Source: Siphonodentalium dalli (taxonomy: Eukaryota; Mollusca; Scaphopoda; Gadilida; Siphonodentaliidae). From it: DNA of 64,000 nucleotides. The notes under the pieces are model-generated. The model was not told the origin of the DNA. It saw only the letters and a list, made by a program, of their open reading frames with translations, and did no database searches. The stretch lies in NCBI GenBank assembly GCA_032622095.1, contig CP136061.1, positions 67,707,127 to 67,771,126 of the forward strand, given 5' to 3'. Both the position numbers and the translations under genes were made by a program. Shown piece by piece: positions 21,223 to 32,345 of this stretch (the first letter of the stretch is position 1; each line of letters starts with the position of its first letter).

Positions 21223-21597
21223 GTTTAATCAACAGCAGGCACGTTTAATCAACAGGTGTTGATTAAATGTAAAATTTAAACAGATGGCTTTATTTATATA
21301 GTAAGATAGGCGATCGTGGTATAAACGGTAGTATTCGCACACGTTACTATAGTATTTGATTGGCGAAAAAATCACGAATACCATGAAACGAATTATATCC
21401 TGGGAGTTCAAAATATGATGAGTTAGATGAACCCAAGTCACAAATTGTTTTATTTAATTTCACCCAGAAGTTTTAATACCTTTCCACTCACATTTCGAAC
21501 GTCTTTAATGCCTTTAAATGACGTGGTGTAATGTATTATAACAAACTACAACTACCATACAGTACCTTCTAGTTAAGTTGCATAGACATTAACGAAT

Positions 21598-21816
21598 ATG
21601 ATGTCCGAATCTGTTAAACACAGACCGAGAATAAACAGCAGTAAAACCAGTTTGGAACTTTCCCTGGAAGTTACCAAAGTTTTCAAAAGTGATCCACTAT
21701 ATACCGGTAGTCATTTTGATATCCACAGAATCCTGCGACAACACGCGTTGGAGGCGAGTGATTACCACGCACCAATGAAAGCGACGTGCGCGGGTGATGA
21801 TCAATATCTTCGATAG
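21598..21816 (+). CDS. Unidentified 72-residue ORF
   Basis: ATGATG opens a frame with balanced composition (MSESVKHRPRINSSKTSL; later FKSDPLYTGSHFDIHRILRQ) and no low-complexity bias, unlike most open frames in this window. There is no signal peptide or membrane span. A GACAGGTACAG donor-like sequence lies just after the stop, so it could be a misread exon end. I recognise no family. Confidence 0.25.
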   Translation: MMSESVKHRPRINSSKTSLELSLEVTKVFKSDPLYTGSHFDIHRILRQHALEASDYHAPMKATCAGDDQYLR

Positions 21817-22980
21817 ACAGGTACAGGAACCTCTCATCGATCAAAGGAGGAATGGCGATGCCAGAGATTGGTCGTAGTAACTCTTCTTCGAGTGGCGTGA
21901 TGTGTTGGCCGGTGGGCGATACGAGAAGAGATGTCCGATACGCGACACAATCATGTTATTGTTAATCGTAACTGATCTGAGATCGCGAAAATGCTAGTGC
22001 AGATTAATGACTGTCACCCCACTGTTGGTATTTCGCACTGACACGTTGTCAGACATGTATTTTTTCACTCCTCAGCGCGACTGATATGACGGTCATCGCG
22101 ATTCAAACGCTAGATGTCACATTGTCGCGAACATGTGTCATAACGTTTGTAAGATAATATGATAGCAGCTACCATCTTTTTTACAAGAACGGCGACACAA
22201 AACTCATTTTCTCCGCAAGAGAATCGTGACACTGAGTCGTGGCTTGATTGGGTCATGTCATCCTAAACCTGACATGCATGGCATGAAATACCACGACAAC
22301 ATGGACCTAAGATATCCCCAACATGGACCTAAGATATTGACAAAAGTATTGGCCATGCCGATCATATTTGTCGTGCCAATCAGTGGCCGTATTTCGTTAC
22401 CTCTTGTTGGTTTGATAAGTTGATTATGCCTCAGCTGCAAATCAACACAGAACATAAGAGCATTAGTACATGAACAAAACATATTTACAGATATATAATA
22501 TAATACAAATATATATTTACAAGCAGTGACCTCCGGTTGGCCTATATTATATTATTTGTTTTGTTTATTTGTTTGTTGTTTTTTTTTTTTGGCCAAGCTC
22601 ATTCGGTGAATCCTCGATGCATTTCTGATATGAGCTGCATTGAGAATTTACAGAGAGAGCTGCGCCACACTGCCAGCACTCACTAAATGTCTGGTCGGAC
22701 ATTTCATTGTGATTATATCATTGTTCGAGGGATTGCGCGACACGTGATATTATAATCTGTCCAGACAAACAAATCGTTTCTGGCTGGCACAGATGATAGT
22801 AAATGTTTGCCATTTGGCCGATCCGCATTTGGTACCGGGTTTTGGTCGCCAGTAGACACCGGCCACATGAGTTGTGAAAATTTATATAGATCAGGTTGAC
22901 TATAGTAATTGAACAGAAGACTTCAAGGAATGATGATTTAAAGAATGCACCCATATCAAATACTAGCCAAGTGAACCAAT
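21817..22980. other. No recognised gene
   Basis: Over 1 kb of sequence without recognised gene or clear repeat, apart from ACATGGACCTAAGATAT, which occurs twice at about 22,300-22,337. Confidence 0.5.
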
Positions 22981-22984
22981 TATA

Positions 22985-23727
22985 TATATAACTAGAAGGT
23001 GACCCGACTTCGTCCGGACTTTGACCTTGAATTGACCATTTTGAAGGTCAAGGTCAGGTGGGGTCAAACACCAACACCCCAAAAATGGTGGAAATCGGCC
23101 CAGCTGATACCGGGAAATCGGCCCAGCGGACACAGAGATACCCTATGCATCAAATCGTCCGTAAAAATCCGCCAGTTTAACCCGATTTGATTTCCACTCA
23201 AGTATATAAACGCGCCTCATATACACACGCTCATTAATTATCAAGTTTCAACGTAAAGATAAATTACCATCGGTGCCCGAGATATCGCCAAGACGTCTGA
23301 AACAGTCAAATGCATCGGCCGGTTAAGCGTTAACGTGATCTAACGTTATGACCTCTAACGACGTCATAGAAGTTACGCATTGTTTTATCCTGATGGAAGA
23401 TAGTACCACTTCTTCTTGATAATTGAGGCAGATAACTAAAACGGATACATACGCATTATATATCGTTGGAAAGAGGAAACACGAAAGATTCTCACAGTGT
23501 CATTATTATGACTGGCATTTTATTATTCGCGCTGTTTCGAATCGATTTGTAAGCACCGAACTCAAATGAAAGTCCCGTAACACAGCGTAAAAACAGATTT
23601 GACATCGGCACGTGAAAAGTTGACCTCTGATCTGAAAATTAATATGCCTATGTTACTCCCCGGCCGAAAATACCCCCACATACAAGTTTCATCGAAATCG
23701 GGTCGGCCGTTTTCGAGTTCATCGATT

Positions 23728-23758
<31 letters not shown>

Positions 23759-23785
23759 AACAGATCTTCCAAAATATATAATAGA
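22985..23785 (+). mobile_element. SINE-like element with (CA)n tail
   Basis: Starts near GTGACCCGACTTCGTCCGGA, contains a TTGACC..GAAGGTCAAGGTCAGG block, and ends CATACAAGTTTCATCGAAAT..CGTTTTCGAGTTCATCG, (CA)n at 23,728-23,752, then CAAACAAACAGA. This start/end combination is typical of short dispersed retroelements in molluscs, arthropods and other invertebrates. A relative lies at 56,010-56,560. Whether it is one element or two fused pieces is unclear. Confidence 0.6.
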
Positions 23786-24950
23786 CTAGCAGGTTAGCCC
23801 GCCACTGGCGGCATTCGTCCCATGGCTTTGTTTCAGAAACATGACATTTTTGTAATTATTTTGTTTTTATTTATTTTTGTTTTTTATTTTTGAATATGAA
23901 TTTAATGTTTTTTAAATTTAATATATTTTGTTTCTGAATTGTTTTTTTATTGTTAATTTTTTTTAATTTTATATTGTTTAAATTAAATTGTAAATTGTTT
24001 TAATTAATTTTTTTGTTTCTGGCGGAAAAATTTACCCGTAGAAATCCCCCCTTCCTAGGAACGACAGACAACGCATTCTTTGTTTCGTGAAATCTCTCTA
24101 CGATAACATTGCATTGAATTTAAAACAAACGCTTCCCGTCGGGAAATCTGTCTGCATAATATTTTGAGTCTGCCGTACCCGTCGTAATGTCGTCTCTCTG
24201 CATAATAGATAACATTGCATTGAATCTGTTGTTGGCATTCAGGGCTTCGGGTCGTTGTTGTTGGCATCACGGCTCCCCGAAAACTCTCACATTGCCGAAA
24301 ACGTGTATTTAGTAATATCGTTGTTGTTGATATTTACGGCTTGGGGGCTATTTTCTTATTTAGCAAGTTTGAGCTCAATCGGTTCGAGTCTATAAAGGAC
24401 ACACTCATATATATGACACTTCCCGTGGGTAGCAAGTTTGAGCTCAATCGGCATTCCCTGGAATTTCCCGTAGATTGGCAGATTCCATTAGCTTTATAAC
24501 GGTATATCTGGGGAGAAATCTGGGGAGAAATCTGCTATATTCGTGATTATCTGGGATGATTTCGGTATATAACTATATACTGTAAAAACAAAGCGCGCCA
24601 TCCGTGCTCGCAGGGTTGGTCAGAAACAAATGTTTTTTAAATTTAATGTATGTTCCGTATATCTCTCTGCAGATGCAAATAACGTTGAATGGCAAACAGA
24701 CGCTCTTTATAGAGATGCGTCAAAAACAAACGCTCATTAAATAATCACTTGATTAACCCACGCCGTGCCTTTGCGGTGATTTGAGATTGGAGAACGGGTG
24801 CTCTGAGCTTCTCTAAACCACGACCACGGTCGTGTCGGTGTGATTTGACACTTACATAGGAAGTTTGAGCTCAATCTGTATACGCGTTTTGGATTCTATG
24901 AAGTACACACACACACACACACATATATACGAAGTCTCAAAATATATAGT
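23786..24950 (+). other. T-rich stretch and SINE-like fragments, no gene
   Basis: 23,830-24,020 is long T/A-rich low-complexity sequence. AGCAAGTTTGAGCTCAATCG occurs twice near 24,363 and 24,430, and AAGTTTGAGCTCAATC..(CA)n at 24,860-24,925 ends another SINE-like piece. The minus-strand frame at 24,055-24,270 is not convincing. Confidence 0.5.
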
Positions 24951-24951
24951 A

Positions 24952-25360
24952 TAGACTAGCCGATGAGCCCGACGTTGTCCGGGCTATTCAAAAACCAAAT
25001 TTCAAGTCGATAGATCTACCCGTTTCCGAGATCTGGTCTGCGCATGCACGAAGCTGGCGTCGCACGGGCTCGGCGACCCGATAAAATTCGTATCCGGAGC
25101 AAGATACATTCACATACCAAATTTCAAGTCGATAGCTCCACCCGTTTCCGAGATCTCGTCTGCGCATGCGCGAAGCTGGCGTCGCACGGGCTCGGCGACC
25201 CGATAAAATTCGTATCCGGGGCAAGATACATTCACATAGCAAATTTCAAGTCGATAGCTCCACCCGTTTCCGAAATCTCGTCTGCGCATGCGCTGCACGG
25301 GCGTCGCACGGGCTCGCCAATACGACATCGACCGTGTCCGTGGGATTTTACACCTAGATA
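24952..25360 (+). repeat. 122-bp tandem array, left block
   Basis: After GACTAGCCGATGAGCCCGAC, units starting CAAATTTCAAGTCGATAG lie at 24,996, 25,118 and 25,240. Each contains CGTTTCCGAGATCT, GCGCATGC and GGCGACCCGATAAAATTCGT. The 122-bp period is not a multiple of three, so the long open frames on both strands are by-products. Confidence 0.9.
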
Positions 25361-26256
25361 GGAAGTTTGGTCTCGATCGGTGGAGAATCGTAGATTTGTA
25401 TAAATGACAGACAGACAAACAGATCGATTGTATCAAAATATATAAGAGAGATATGTAAATTAGATAGATTGTATCAAAATATATAAGAGAGATATGTAAA
25501 TTATCTACACACCATTACTGGTGTTTGTCAAAGTTTAGTGGGGTATATCAATACTCATTCACGATCATATCATTGAGGTCCGGAGGATGCGGGTTATCTC
25601 TCGAATACAGATTGTATCAAAATATATAGGAGAGACTAGCCGATGAGCCCGACGTTGTCCGGCTATTTAAGACAAATTTGTACCCGTTCTGCGTTTTTAA
25701 TCAAGATAAATGCATTTCGCCGTTCCGGTGCGTTTTGCATCCGTAGTTTCGTACACATAGGTGATCTTTGAGCAACGTCGATGACAATAAAGAGCGTTAA
25801 CCGGTTAAATCTCCCAATATGGAAGATATAAGGAGCGTCGGTGTGTTAACCCCCACGGTGCCGTTTTTTGTGACTGGGAAGGGAGAAGCGGTGCTCGGAG
25901 CTTCTCCAAAACGCGACAACGACCGTGTCCGTGTGATTTTACACCTAGATAGGAAGTTTGGTCTCGATCGGTGGAGAATCGTAGATTTGTATAAATGACA
26001 GACAGACAAACAGATAGATTGTATCAAAATATATAAGAGAGATATGTAAATTAGATAGATTGTATCAAAATATATAAGAGAGATATGTAAATTATCTACA
26101 CACCATTACTGGTGTTTGTCAAAGTTTAGTGGGGTATATCAATACTCATTCACGATCATATCATTGAGGTCCGGAGGGTGTGGGTTATCTCTCGAATACA
26201 GATTGTATCAAAATATATAGGAGAGACTAGCCGATGAGCCCGACGTTGTCCGGGCT
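25331..26256 (+). repeat. Recent 591-bp segmental tandem duplication
   Basis: 25,331-25,664 and 25,922-26,256 are almost identical through TTTGGTCTCGATCGGTGGAG, ACAGACAGACAAACAGAT, the doubled TATCAAAATATATAAGAGAG and GACTAGCCGATGAGCCCGAC. I count only a handful of differences over ~333 bp. Confidence 0.9.
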
Positions 26257-26261
26257 ATTCA

Positions 26262-27640
26262 AAAACCAAATTTCAAGACGATAGCTCCACCCGTTTCCGA
26301 GATCTGGTCTGCGCATGCGCGAAGCTGGCGTCGCACGGGCTCGGCGACCCGATAAAATTCGTATCCGGGGCAAGATACACTCTTATAACTAATGTGTAGA
26401 AACGATTACACATCAAATGTGTAAACCCGGTTAATACACATAGCAATGTGTAGTTTTACATACAAATACATTGACAAGTGCCGTTCTACACATAATGTGT
26501 ATATTGTGTTACACACAATTGTGTAAGAACGTAGACATGCGCATTGCGGTGCCTTAAGTTTCATAGTCTGCTACGTGACGGCCTTATTGTTTGAGTATAT
26601 TTTTTGGAATACAATCTACAGCGATCGTAGACAAGGATGTAAGTTCAGAATTCCAATTTGTGGGTTTAGTATTAATAGTATATGAGGATTTATTTGTTAA
26701 AACTTTCATGGCGATTACTGCCCTTAGACTCTTGTTATGATTGTTGTAATAATACTAATATTATGCAATCACGCCTCGACCCTGGTTTGTTCATTCAAAG
26801 CAAAAACTCACAGTACAGAACAAAATACTACATACCACTATGCGCCATGAAAGTTTTAACATATAAATCTGCATATATCTTTAATACTATACCCACAGGT
26901 CGTACTACTGAACTTGCATTTCTTGTCTACAAACTGTGTGTAAGAACCTACACAAAATGTGTAAGGGATATGTGTTGATTTTATACACACAGTTGTGTAT
27001 AAATGTGTAAAAATTTACCCATTTATGTGTAAACATTGTTACACAATTTGTGTACGAATATGAAACTACACATATACTACACAAATATGTTTAAGATCAA
27101 AATTGAATAATGAGTGTGTAGCAGGGCTACATATTTTGTGTAGAAAACCTACACATTAGTCATAAGAGTGTACATTCACATAGCAAATTTCAAGTCGATA
27201 GCTCCACCCGTTTCCGAGATCTCGTCTGCGCATGCGAGAAGCTGGCGTCGCACGGGCTCGGCGACCCGATACAATTCGTATCCGGGGCAAGATACATTCG
27301 CATAGCAAATTTCAAGTCGATAGCTCCACCCGTTTCCGAGATCTCGTCTGCGCATGCGCGAAGCTGGTGTCGCACGGGCTCGGCGACCCGATAAAATTCG
27401 TATCTGGGGCAAGATACATTCGCATAGCAAATTTCAAGTCGATAGCTCCACCCGTTTCCGAGATCTCGTCTGCGCATGCGCGAAGCGGGCGCCGCACGGG
27501 CTCGCCAATACGACAACGTCGACCGCCTGGTCAAACTACACACACGTACCAAGTTTCGTCCCGATCGGTCGAGAATCGTAGATTTGTATAAATGACAGAC
27601 ATACATACAAACATACATACAGAGGTTTTCAAAATATATA
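26262..27640 (+). repeat. 122-bp tandem array, right block, split by an insertion
   Basis: One unit begins at about 26,263 and is cut at 26,377 by a TA-target element. The array continues at 27,171, with CAAATTTCAAGTCGATAG at 27,184, 27,306 and 27,428. It ends with GTTTCGTCCCGATCGGTCGA and (ACATACAA)n-type sequence. Confidence 0.9.
26378..27170. mobile_element. 793-bp TA-target TIR element, non-autonomous
   Basis: The ends read CACTCTTATAACTAATGTGT and the inverse of CACTCTTATGACTAATGTGT, a 22-bp TIR with one mismatch. TA lies on both sides (26,376-26,377 and 27,171-27,172). Removing the element and one TA restores GGGGCAAGATACATTCACAT exactly as in the neighbouring 122-bp units, so the insertion is proven internally. 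The subterminal regions are packed with TGTGTA/TACACA motifs in both orientations. A 98-codon frame inside (26,682-26,978) shows no transposase motif. Probably a Tc1/mariner-superfamily derivative, judging only from TA. Confidence 0.93.
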
Positions 27641-28140
27641 TGAGATAGCACTTTATGATATTTTCATCAACGTTTTGTAAACGTCAAAATATATATCGTA
27701 TCCCCACTCACAGAAGACCGAACGTGCTATTCTACTCTCAAGATGTCATCCTACTCTCAGCACTATACGCCATGACGTCATAATTTTGCGTCATTTTGTA
27801 TCCTTGCGCGTTGTATTAACTGGCTGGTGATATTGTAGCTTTAAGAACGTGTGAGATCTAATCATGTGTTGCGTTGTGATCTGGGTCGTAACAAATCGAT
27901 ATAACACATAAAATAAACACAACAGTTATAACCGTTCTGTGTGGCGTACTGTTATTCTCCTCTCGTCAGATGCGAGGATTATTTTCACTCTGCTAGCGCC
28001 TCGTAAAATAATCCTCCGCATCTCACTCGAGGAGCAAAACCGTACACTACTCAGAAAATTTAACTACTGTCTATTTTTCTCAGACGGTCGGTGCCGACAA
28101 TATCGTCCCGATGTACCTATTTGCACCTGATCCTTCTAGG
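27641..28140. other. No recognised gene; short hairpin
   Basis: CAGATGCGAGGATTATTTT and AAAATAATCCTCCGCATCTC (about 27,967-28,024) form an imperfect hairpin. Nothing else recognised. Confidence 0.5.
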
Positions 28141-28147
28141 ATCCACC

Positions 28148-28730
28148 GTATATATACGAATAATCCCGAGCCAGATCCCCTCGATAACATACGTAGGATA
28201 TCCACCTGGAGTGGCCATCGAGGTATGATCCATCGATAAAGTTTAACAGAGGATCTTCAGTTGAAGTAGAATGAAGGGTGATAACTATAAATAGAACGTA
28301 CTTGAACGAAATAACTGAGATTTGTATGAAATAATTTACAGCACAAGGGTTCTACAATAAGTCAAATTCTCATATATAGTAAGTAGGTGTGGCTGGGGGA
28401 GGTTTGTGCGTTGAACGTTTTTCAAATATGTTAGTTATTTCGTTAAAATACTCTGTTCCAATATATCCGTTATTCATTCAATGATAATCGTTAACAAACA
28501 AAAATACTCTGTTCCAATATCTCCGTTATTTAGTCAATATTAATAAATTATTTATCAAATTACTTTCTATTTAGAGTTCTCACCCTTCCTTCTACTTCAA
28601 CTGAAGATCCTCTAATGAGTTTCATCGATGGGTCCTACCTCGATAGCCAATCCATCTGAAGATCCTATATACGTTAACGTTATCGAGAGGATCTGTCCCG
28701 GGATAATTTGTATATTTATCCTGTCAGCAT
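28148..28730. mobile_element. Inverted-repeat element, ~160-bp arms
   Basis: The left arm (about 28,148-28,315) and right arm (about 28,570-28,725) share AATAATCCCG..CAGATCC, CTCGATAAC, GCCATCGAGG / CCTCGATRGCC, AGAGGATCTTCAGTTGAAGT and GAAGGGTGA.AACT. The centre has two copies of AATACTCTGTTCCAATAT.TCCGTTATT. No gene. Confidence 0.75.
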
Positions 28731-28984
28731 TTCCTGACATTTTACTCGCGTAAATGTTTAAAATATAACAATTCGTGAAAAAGTGGTATTTATCGCACAC
28801 TTCGTGAGTGTATTCAGCCAATACTCCAATGATTATTTAGCAAACAATATGTAATCGGGGTTCGCCATGAGGTATCTAATGATAGTCAATCTCAGTTACA
28901 CGTGGCACGGGATGTTCGATTGAATATCAGAATATAGGATATCATATAATACCATAATATGTCAAATATAGCGAATTATTGAAA

Positions 28985-29105
28985 AATGAAATACAACGAA
29001 AAAGATTTGTTTTAACGAAATAATGGAAATATTTGAAGTGTTTTTAACGAAATAATGGAAATATTTTGAAGTGTTTTAACGAAATAATGGAAATATTTGA
29101 AGTGT
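28985..29105 (+). repeat. Three-copy ~38-bp tandem repeat
   Basis: TTTTAACGAAATAATGGAAA followed by TATTTGAAGTG is repeated three times. The following 29,130-29,275 is an inverted relative of 28,270-28,405 (GAGATTTGTATGAAA), so the whole 28.1-29.3 kb is one inverted complex. Confidence 0.9.
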
Positions 29106-29275
29106 TGTAAAGAGCGTGCCGTTAAACTCCATCAAGCCCACCTACCCAATAGAAGAATTTAACTTATATTTCACCATGCAGACTTGATCAATTGTGGTGT
29201 TGCAATTTCTTTCATACAAATCTCCGCTATTTCGTAAAAAAAAAACATTCTATATAGAGTTATCACCCTTCAGAT

Positions 29276-29815
29276 TACATACAGTATGATACTCAATCGA
29301 AACCATGCACGCATGCCACCTGTGGTCACGATTATATACCAATCGCCATGTAATCGTGATTATATATATTTTGGTAGTCAAACGTGTCCGTATTAGGTGG
29401 TTTATTCGACTCTGTGTACTTCTGTGTTCGCGAACAGTAGACCACGAATACGTGACCCAAGAATCTTGGTTCTTTGAACATGTTCTTTGTCTGTTCCAGA
29501 CCTGATCTCGCCAATAACCTGTTCGCGGTAATCGGTCTTAGTGACTAGACGTTCTAGAATAACGCGGATTCAAATACACTGCCGTTACTACACATTGCAC
29601 ATGTATATTTTTGGTCTTTGCCCCCGCTTACCTCATCTGGATCGTTCCACCTTCAACCTATGATTGCAAGTGCCTACTTTGAGTGATGTCTCAATCCAAA
29701 AAGATAAGCCATATATAGCGCACAACATGTAATTGGAACACACGAGTTAATTTGAGCTCGCCAGTGCTTATAAACGGCGCACAGCGCGATCGTATTGCGC
29801 AACTTACTGTTGACG
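29276..29815. other. No recognised gene
   Basis: Overlapping open frames on both strands near 29,305-29,514 have no recognisable domain. Confidence 0.5.
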
Positions 29816-29817
29816 CT

Positions 29818-30070
29818 GCCGACGAATTGCCTGCCTGATGATATTGACGGTGCATTTGGCAGGCGACTGGTCGACGGATTCCGTCGTCCGATGGATGACA
29901 CTGTGCCGACGAATTGCCTACCTGATGATATTGACGGTGCGTTTGGCCGGTTGACAGATTCCGTCCTCCGATGGATGACACTGTGCCGACGAATTGCCTA
30001 CCTGATTATATTGACGGTGCGTTTGGCAGGCGACTGGTCGACAGATTCCGTCCTCCGATGGATGACACTG
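29818..30070 (+). repeat. Three-copy 80-87-bp minisatellite
   Basis: GCCGACGAATTGCCT starts at 29,818, 29,905 and 29,985. Each unit contains ATATTGACGGTGC and TCCGATGGATGACACTGTG. One unit has a 7-bp deletion. The periods are not constant multiples of three, and the repeated peptide changes frame between units, so the 129-codon open frame is not a protein repeat. Confidence 0.9.
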
Positions 30071-31700
30071 TGGTTCCAAATAGAACAACCTTTGATGTTC
30101 CATGGACGCCTACCTATAAAACGCAATCACCGAGAGAATGATTCCGTCTGGAAAAATCACGTTAAACTGGTATCTCTGAAATAGACCCAAGTCCATTAAG
30201 ATTTCACGCAAAATGGGTTAAAATGTTTGGATTCGAATTGTTGATTGATTCCCACCCATGTGACCGAGCCTGTCTGATTATCTTACTTTATATGCCAGAT
30301 TAGTTCACTGACATTCGGCTTTCACTGCCTCTTTGCGAAATTATCGCAATAAGGACGGCTAAATGTACATGTAGGTGGTAATAGGATATCATATTAGACC
30401 GGGTACCGTCGCGATCTCACCAGAGGACAACCGTATCAGCAGTAACCAGCATCGAACGTTTGGTACATGATTTCATTTATTCAAAGGACGAGTCTGCCCC
30501 TTAGTAGACAATACAAATTAGTCACAATAATCATCAAAATAACAGATAATAATGGTAATTCTATCTCTCGATTTGCTTTGATTCGAACGTTCTAAGTTGG
30601 GCATTCTTATTTTTTTTTTAATTCTGATCGCAGCTCGTAGCGATATCTGGTTTTCGTCTGTTATAGCCAACTGCATCCTCAATAACTTTGTCTCCAGTCA
30701 ACTTTGAATTTAATATCATATTTACAGGGCGGTTCTTGTTGGTACATTTGTTTCAATTCCATTCTACTTCCTCTGGGTTAGATGTTGTTAGTTTCTCCCT
30801 GTCATCCTTGATCTACATTTGTTTACAGGCTTTCTGGTACATTGACGGGCATGATAATCCAGTCTTTTATTTTGATAGTCCTTTCGTTTTCTGTCCGTGC
30901 GTCTATTGTGTCGTAATTGTTACTTTCTATTTTTTGAGCTCCTCTAACTGGCTGATTTAATTCGCGAAGATACCAACGACAAATCTACTTGATGCTCTGA
31001 CATACCTTCACTAAGTTTGTTATACATTAAAACAAATTGTCGCGGTATATATTTAAGAGTTCTTGATCCCAAATGGACACCTCTTGTGAGTTGCTATGTG
31101 GTAAAGGTGATATACCCATAACAGAGCCAATGGCCTATTAATTTAATGTGCTATTCGTGTAGTTTGCAGTGGTTTCGTTATCTAAACATTGCATTTGTGG
31201 CCCATAATCTGATTCGTTAATGCATGAACGTTTGTCCCGTTGCTTTCTATTGTGGTGGGGGGGGGGGGGGTCGGTAGTTTCTACATGTGGTAGATCTCCA
31301 GTGAAATTGTAGTAAACCAATCATGAGGCGTTTTTCTCCACCTGACAACGACGTTATATTACATAACGACTGAAAAGACAAAGAACAACAAACCAAACCA
31401 TAGTTCATCTCCAATTACAGAGTCAAGTCCTATTGTCAACTTTGTTTCATATCTAACTGACAAGGAATATATGCATGGGCTGTGGTGGATAGGGTTTTTA
31501 ATTTGAATATATTGATTTTTTTTAATTTTGGCCTTGGAATGTGTTTTGTTATCACATTTCAACAACTTAGTCTCACACAAGCGCACATTACCAAAATTGG
31601 CAATTGCCTAATGGTTTATAATATCATTTACAGTAATGCCATTTTAAAAATGTTTTTCCTGGCCCACCATTTGTAGTCCCCGGAGTGTCATGACTCGTGA
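30071..31700. other. ~1.6 kb without recognised gene
   Basis: A 90-codon hydrophobic frame at 30,688-30,960 is the only notable reading and reflects T-rich DNA. A G-run lies at about 31,256-31,270. Nothing else recognised. Confidence 0.5.
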
Positions 31701-31738
31701 GGTCACTGACTGATCGCTCGCAGCTGGAGTGGGTGCCA

Positions 31739-31975
31739 TCAGCCATGACGGTGTACTGGTCCTGCGTGGTTGTCGCCTGGGGGTCTTTTTCCATCTGCAG
31801 TCGCGTTTGCAGTTAAGAAGTGATACCCGGGCGATTCGAAAGGGGCTGTCAGCCCACTTTGGTCAAATGCATTACTTTGTCTGTCTACGAGGTATTGTAC
31901 TAAAGCTATGCTCAAACCAGAACCGTTGTTGTCCTCGGCCACTTTCACCCAAGCCTTGTTGTCGATTCCTTTCTC
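31739..31975 (-). CDS. Candidate exon of an unidentified protein
   Basis: On the minus strand a pyrimidine-containing stretch and ..CTGACATACAG look like a splice acceptor at about 31,976. The frame then stays open: EKGIDNKAWVKVAEDNNG, then YLVDRQSNAFDQSGLTAP, FESPGYHFLTANATADG, ending ..VHRHG with a stop at 31,739. Composition and codon use look like protein and differ from the AT-rich surroundings. The G-LTAP-x4-GYHF stretch faintly recalls the GxFTAPxxGxYxF block of C1q/TNF-like domains, which are strongly expanded in bivalves, but the rest of the domain is not visible. No partner exon was found. An opposite-strand frame (31,729-32,001) is less natural. Confidence 0.35.
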   Translation of the reverse strand, partial: EKGIDNKAWVKVAEDNNGSGLSIALVQYLVDRQSNAFDQSGLTAPFESPGYHFLTANATADGKRPPGDNHAGPVHRHG

Positions 31976-32345
31976 CTGTATGTCAGTTGAACAAACGTTA
32001 ACAGACGCGTTAACAAAGAGGTGATGCCAATCCAAACAAGAGCATCGCTAGGGCGTAGCAAAATACGCCCTTTAGCTATTTCGAATTGTACTACCGCAAA
32101 ATAAAATAATAGTCGAAAAATGGCTGTAACTCATGTGAAAATAAATTAGACAGAACCTATATTCGAACTTGGCTTGTAGTTTTAGCCGGGAAATACACAT
32201 AACAGCTTTGGTTCAGATCAAATAATAAAAACTGGAGTTATCGGTCGGAAACCGAAATGTTATGAAATTGGTCAAATTCTAAGTCGAAAAAGGGCTGTAT
32301 CTCACATTAAAATAACTGGACGGAACCCATATTCGAACTTGGCCT

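Noticed and set aside
24988-27651. Long overlapping ORFs on both strands with repeated PPVSEIS / HAREAGVARARR-like peptides
   Set aside because: They are translations of a 122-bp tandem array; 122 is not divisible by three, so the reading frame changes every unit and both strands are open by composition.
29795-30184. 129-codon ORF with repeated peptides
   Set aside because: It spans an 80-87-bp minisatellite whose repeated units fall in different frames; a real repeat protein would keep one frame.
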